This document shows, in pieces, positions 5,411 to 5,491 of a stretch of 5,491 nt of DNA. Made by a program: the position numbers and the translations under genes. Source of the stretch: an uncultured beta proteobacterium (GTDB lineage Bacteria > Pseudomonadota > Gammaproteobacteria > Burkholderiales > Rhodocyclaceae); NCBI GenBank assembly GCA_903910495.1, contig CAIVZW010000568.1, positions 1 through 5,491 on the forward strand, written 5' to 3'. Under the pieces are notes generated by a model. The model was not told where the DNA came from and did not search any database. It saw only the letters and a list, made by a program, of their open reading frames with translations. Each line of letters starts with the position of its first letter. Position 1 is the first letter of the stretch.

Positions 5411-5491
5411 TCAGGTCTTCGGTTGATGTTTCTTTGCGTTGTCGGTGGCGCGGAGGGCGTCCCACAGGGATTTCCTTCGGTCATAGCCCGA
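5411..5491 (-). CDS. Probable 3' end of a gene entering from the right edge (partial)
   Basis: Read on the minus strand from the window edge, one frame gives 26 residues before a TGA whose complement lies at 5411-5413. The peptide is basic and hydrophilic and includes GYDRRKSLWDALRATDNAKK. It looks like a plausible helical C-terminus, but 26 codons are too few to identify a family or to prove coding. If real, the gene converges on the small hypothetical gene, with 56 AT-rich bases between the stops. Confidence 0.3.
   Translation of the reverse strand, partial: SGYDRRKSLWDALRATDNAKKHQPKT

Noticed and set aside
5046..5465. A 139-codon minus-strand frame as a gene
   Set aside because: It is antisense to the better-supported gene at 5079-5354, has no recognisable motif, and its start region overlaps the more plausible partial minus-strand frame ending at 5411.

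Overview
The window looks like part of a Gram-negative, probably betaproteobacterial, chromosome. This rests on the protein families, on the moderate GC of the main genes (mid-50s percent by hand count of sample lines), and on an envelope-modification gene set that only makes sense in an organism with lipid A or a similar periplasmic acceptor. The genus cannot be fixed from the sequence alone.

Positions 1-482 hold no intact gene. There is a short stretch resembling the C-terminal end of an IS3-type transposase (about 132-203), and an open, gene-like reading frame with no convincing start (298-486) whose stop lies next to the following gene. Next comes an RpiB/LacA/LacB-family sugar-phosphate isomerase-like gene (495-968, about 47% GC). 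It keeps the catalytic Cys but has lost the family's His and one of its Arg residues. A stem-loop with a T-run (1037-1064) closes this segment.

Positions 1224-5027 form the core of the window: a family 2 glycosyltransferase of the ArnC/GtrB/FlmF type, overlapping by ATGA with an ArnT-like (GT83, polytopic) glycosyltransferase; a GtrA-family four-helix membrane protein on the opposite strand; and a ChbG/NaxD/HpnK (YdjC-family) deacetylase on the plus strand. Together these cover the steps of a lipid-linked amino-sugar pathway: load an N-acetylhexosamine onto undecaprenyl phosphate (GT2), deacetylate it (YdjC family), move it across the inner membrane (GtrA), and transfer it in the periplasm to lipid A or another acceptor (ArnT-like). 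The closest described parallels are the Francisella FlmF2-NaxD-FlmK galactosamine pathway and the Bordetella Lgm glucosamine pathway for lipid A. Assigning that role here is inference.

Downstream lie a small unrecognised gene (5079-5354) and, on the minus strand, the probable 3' end of a gene that continues beyond the window (5411-5491).
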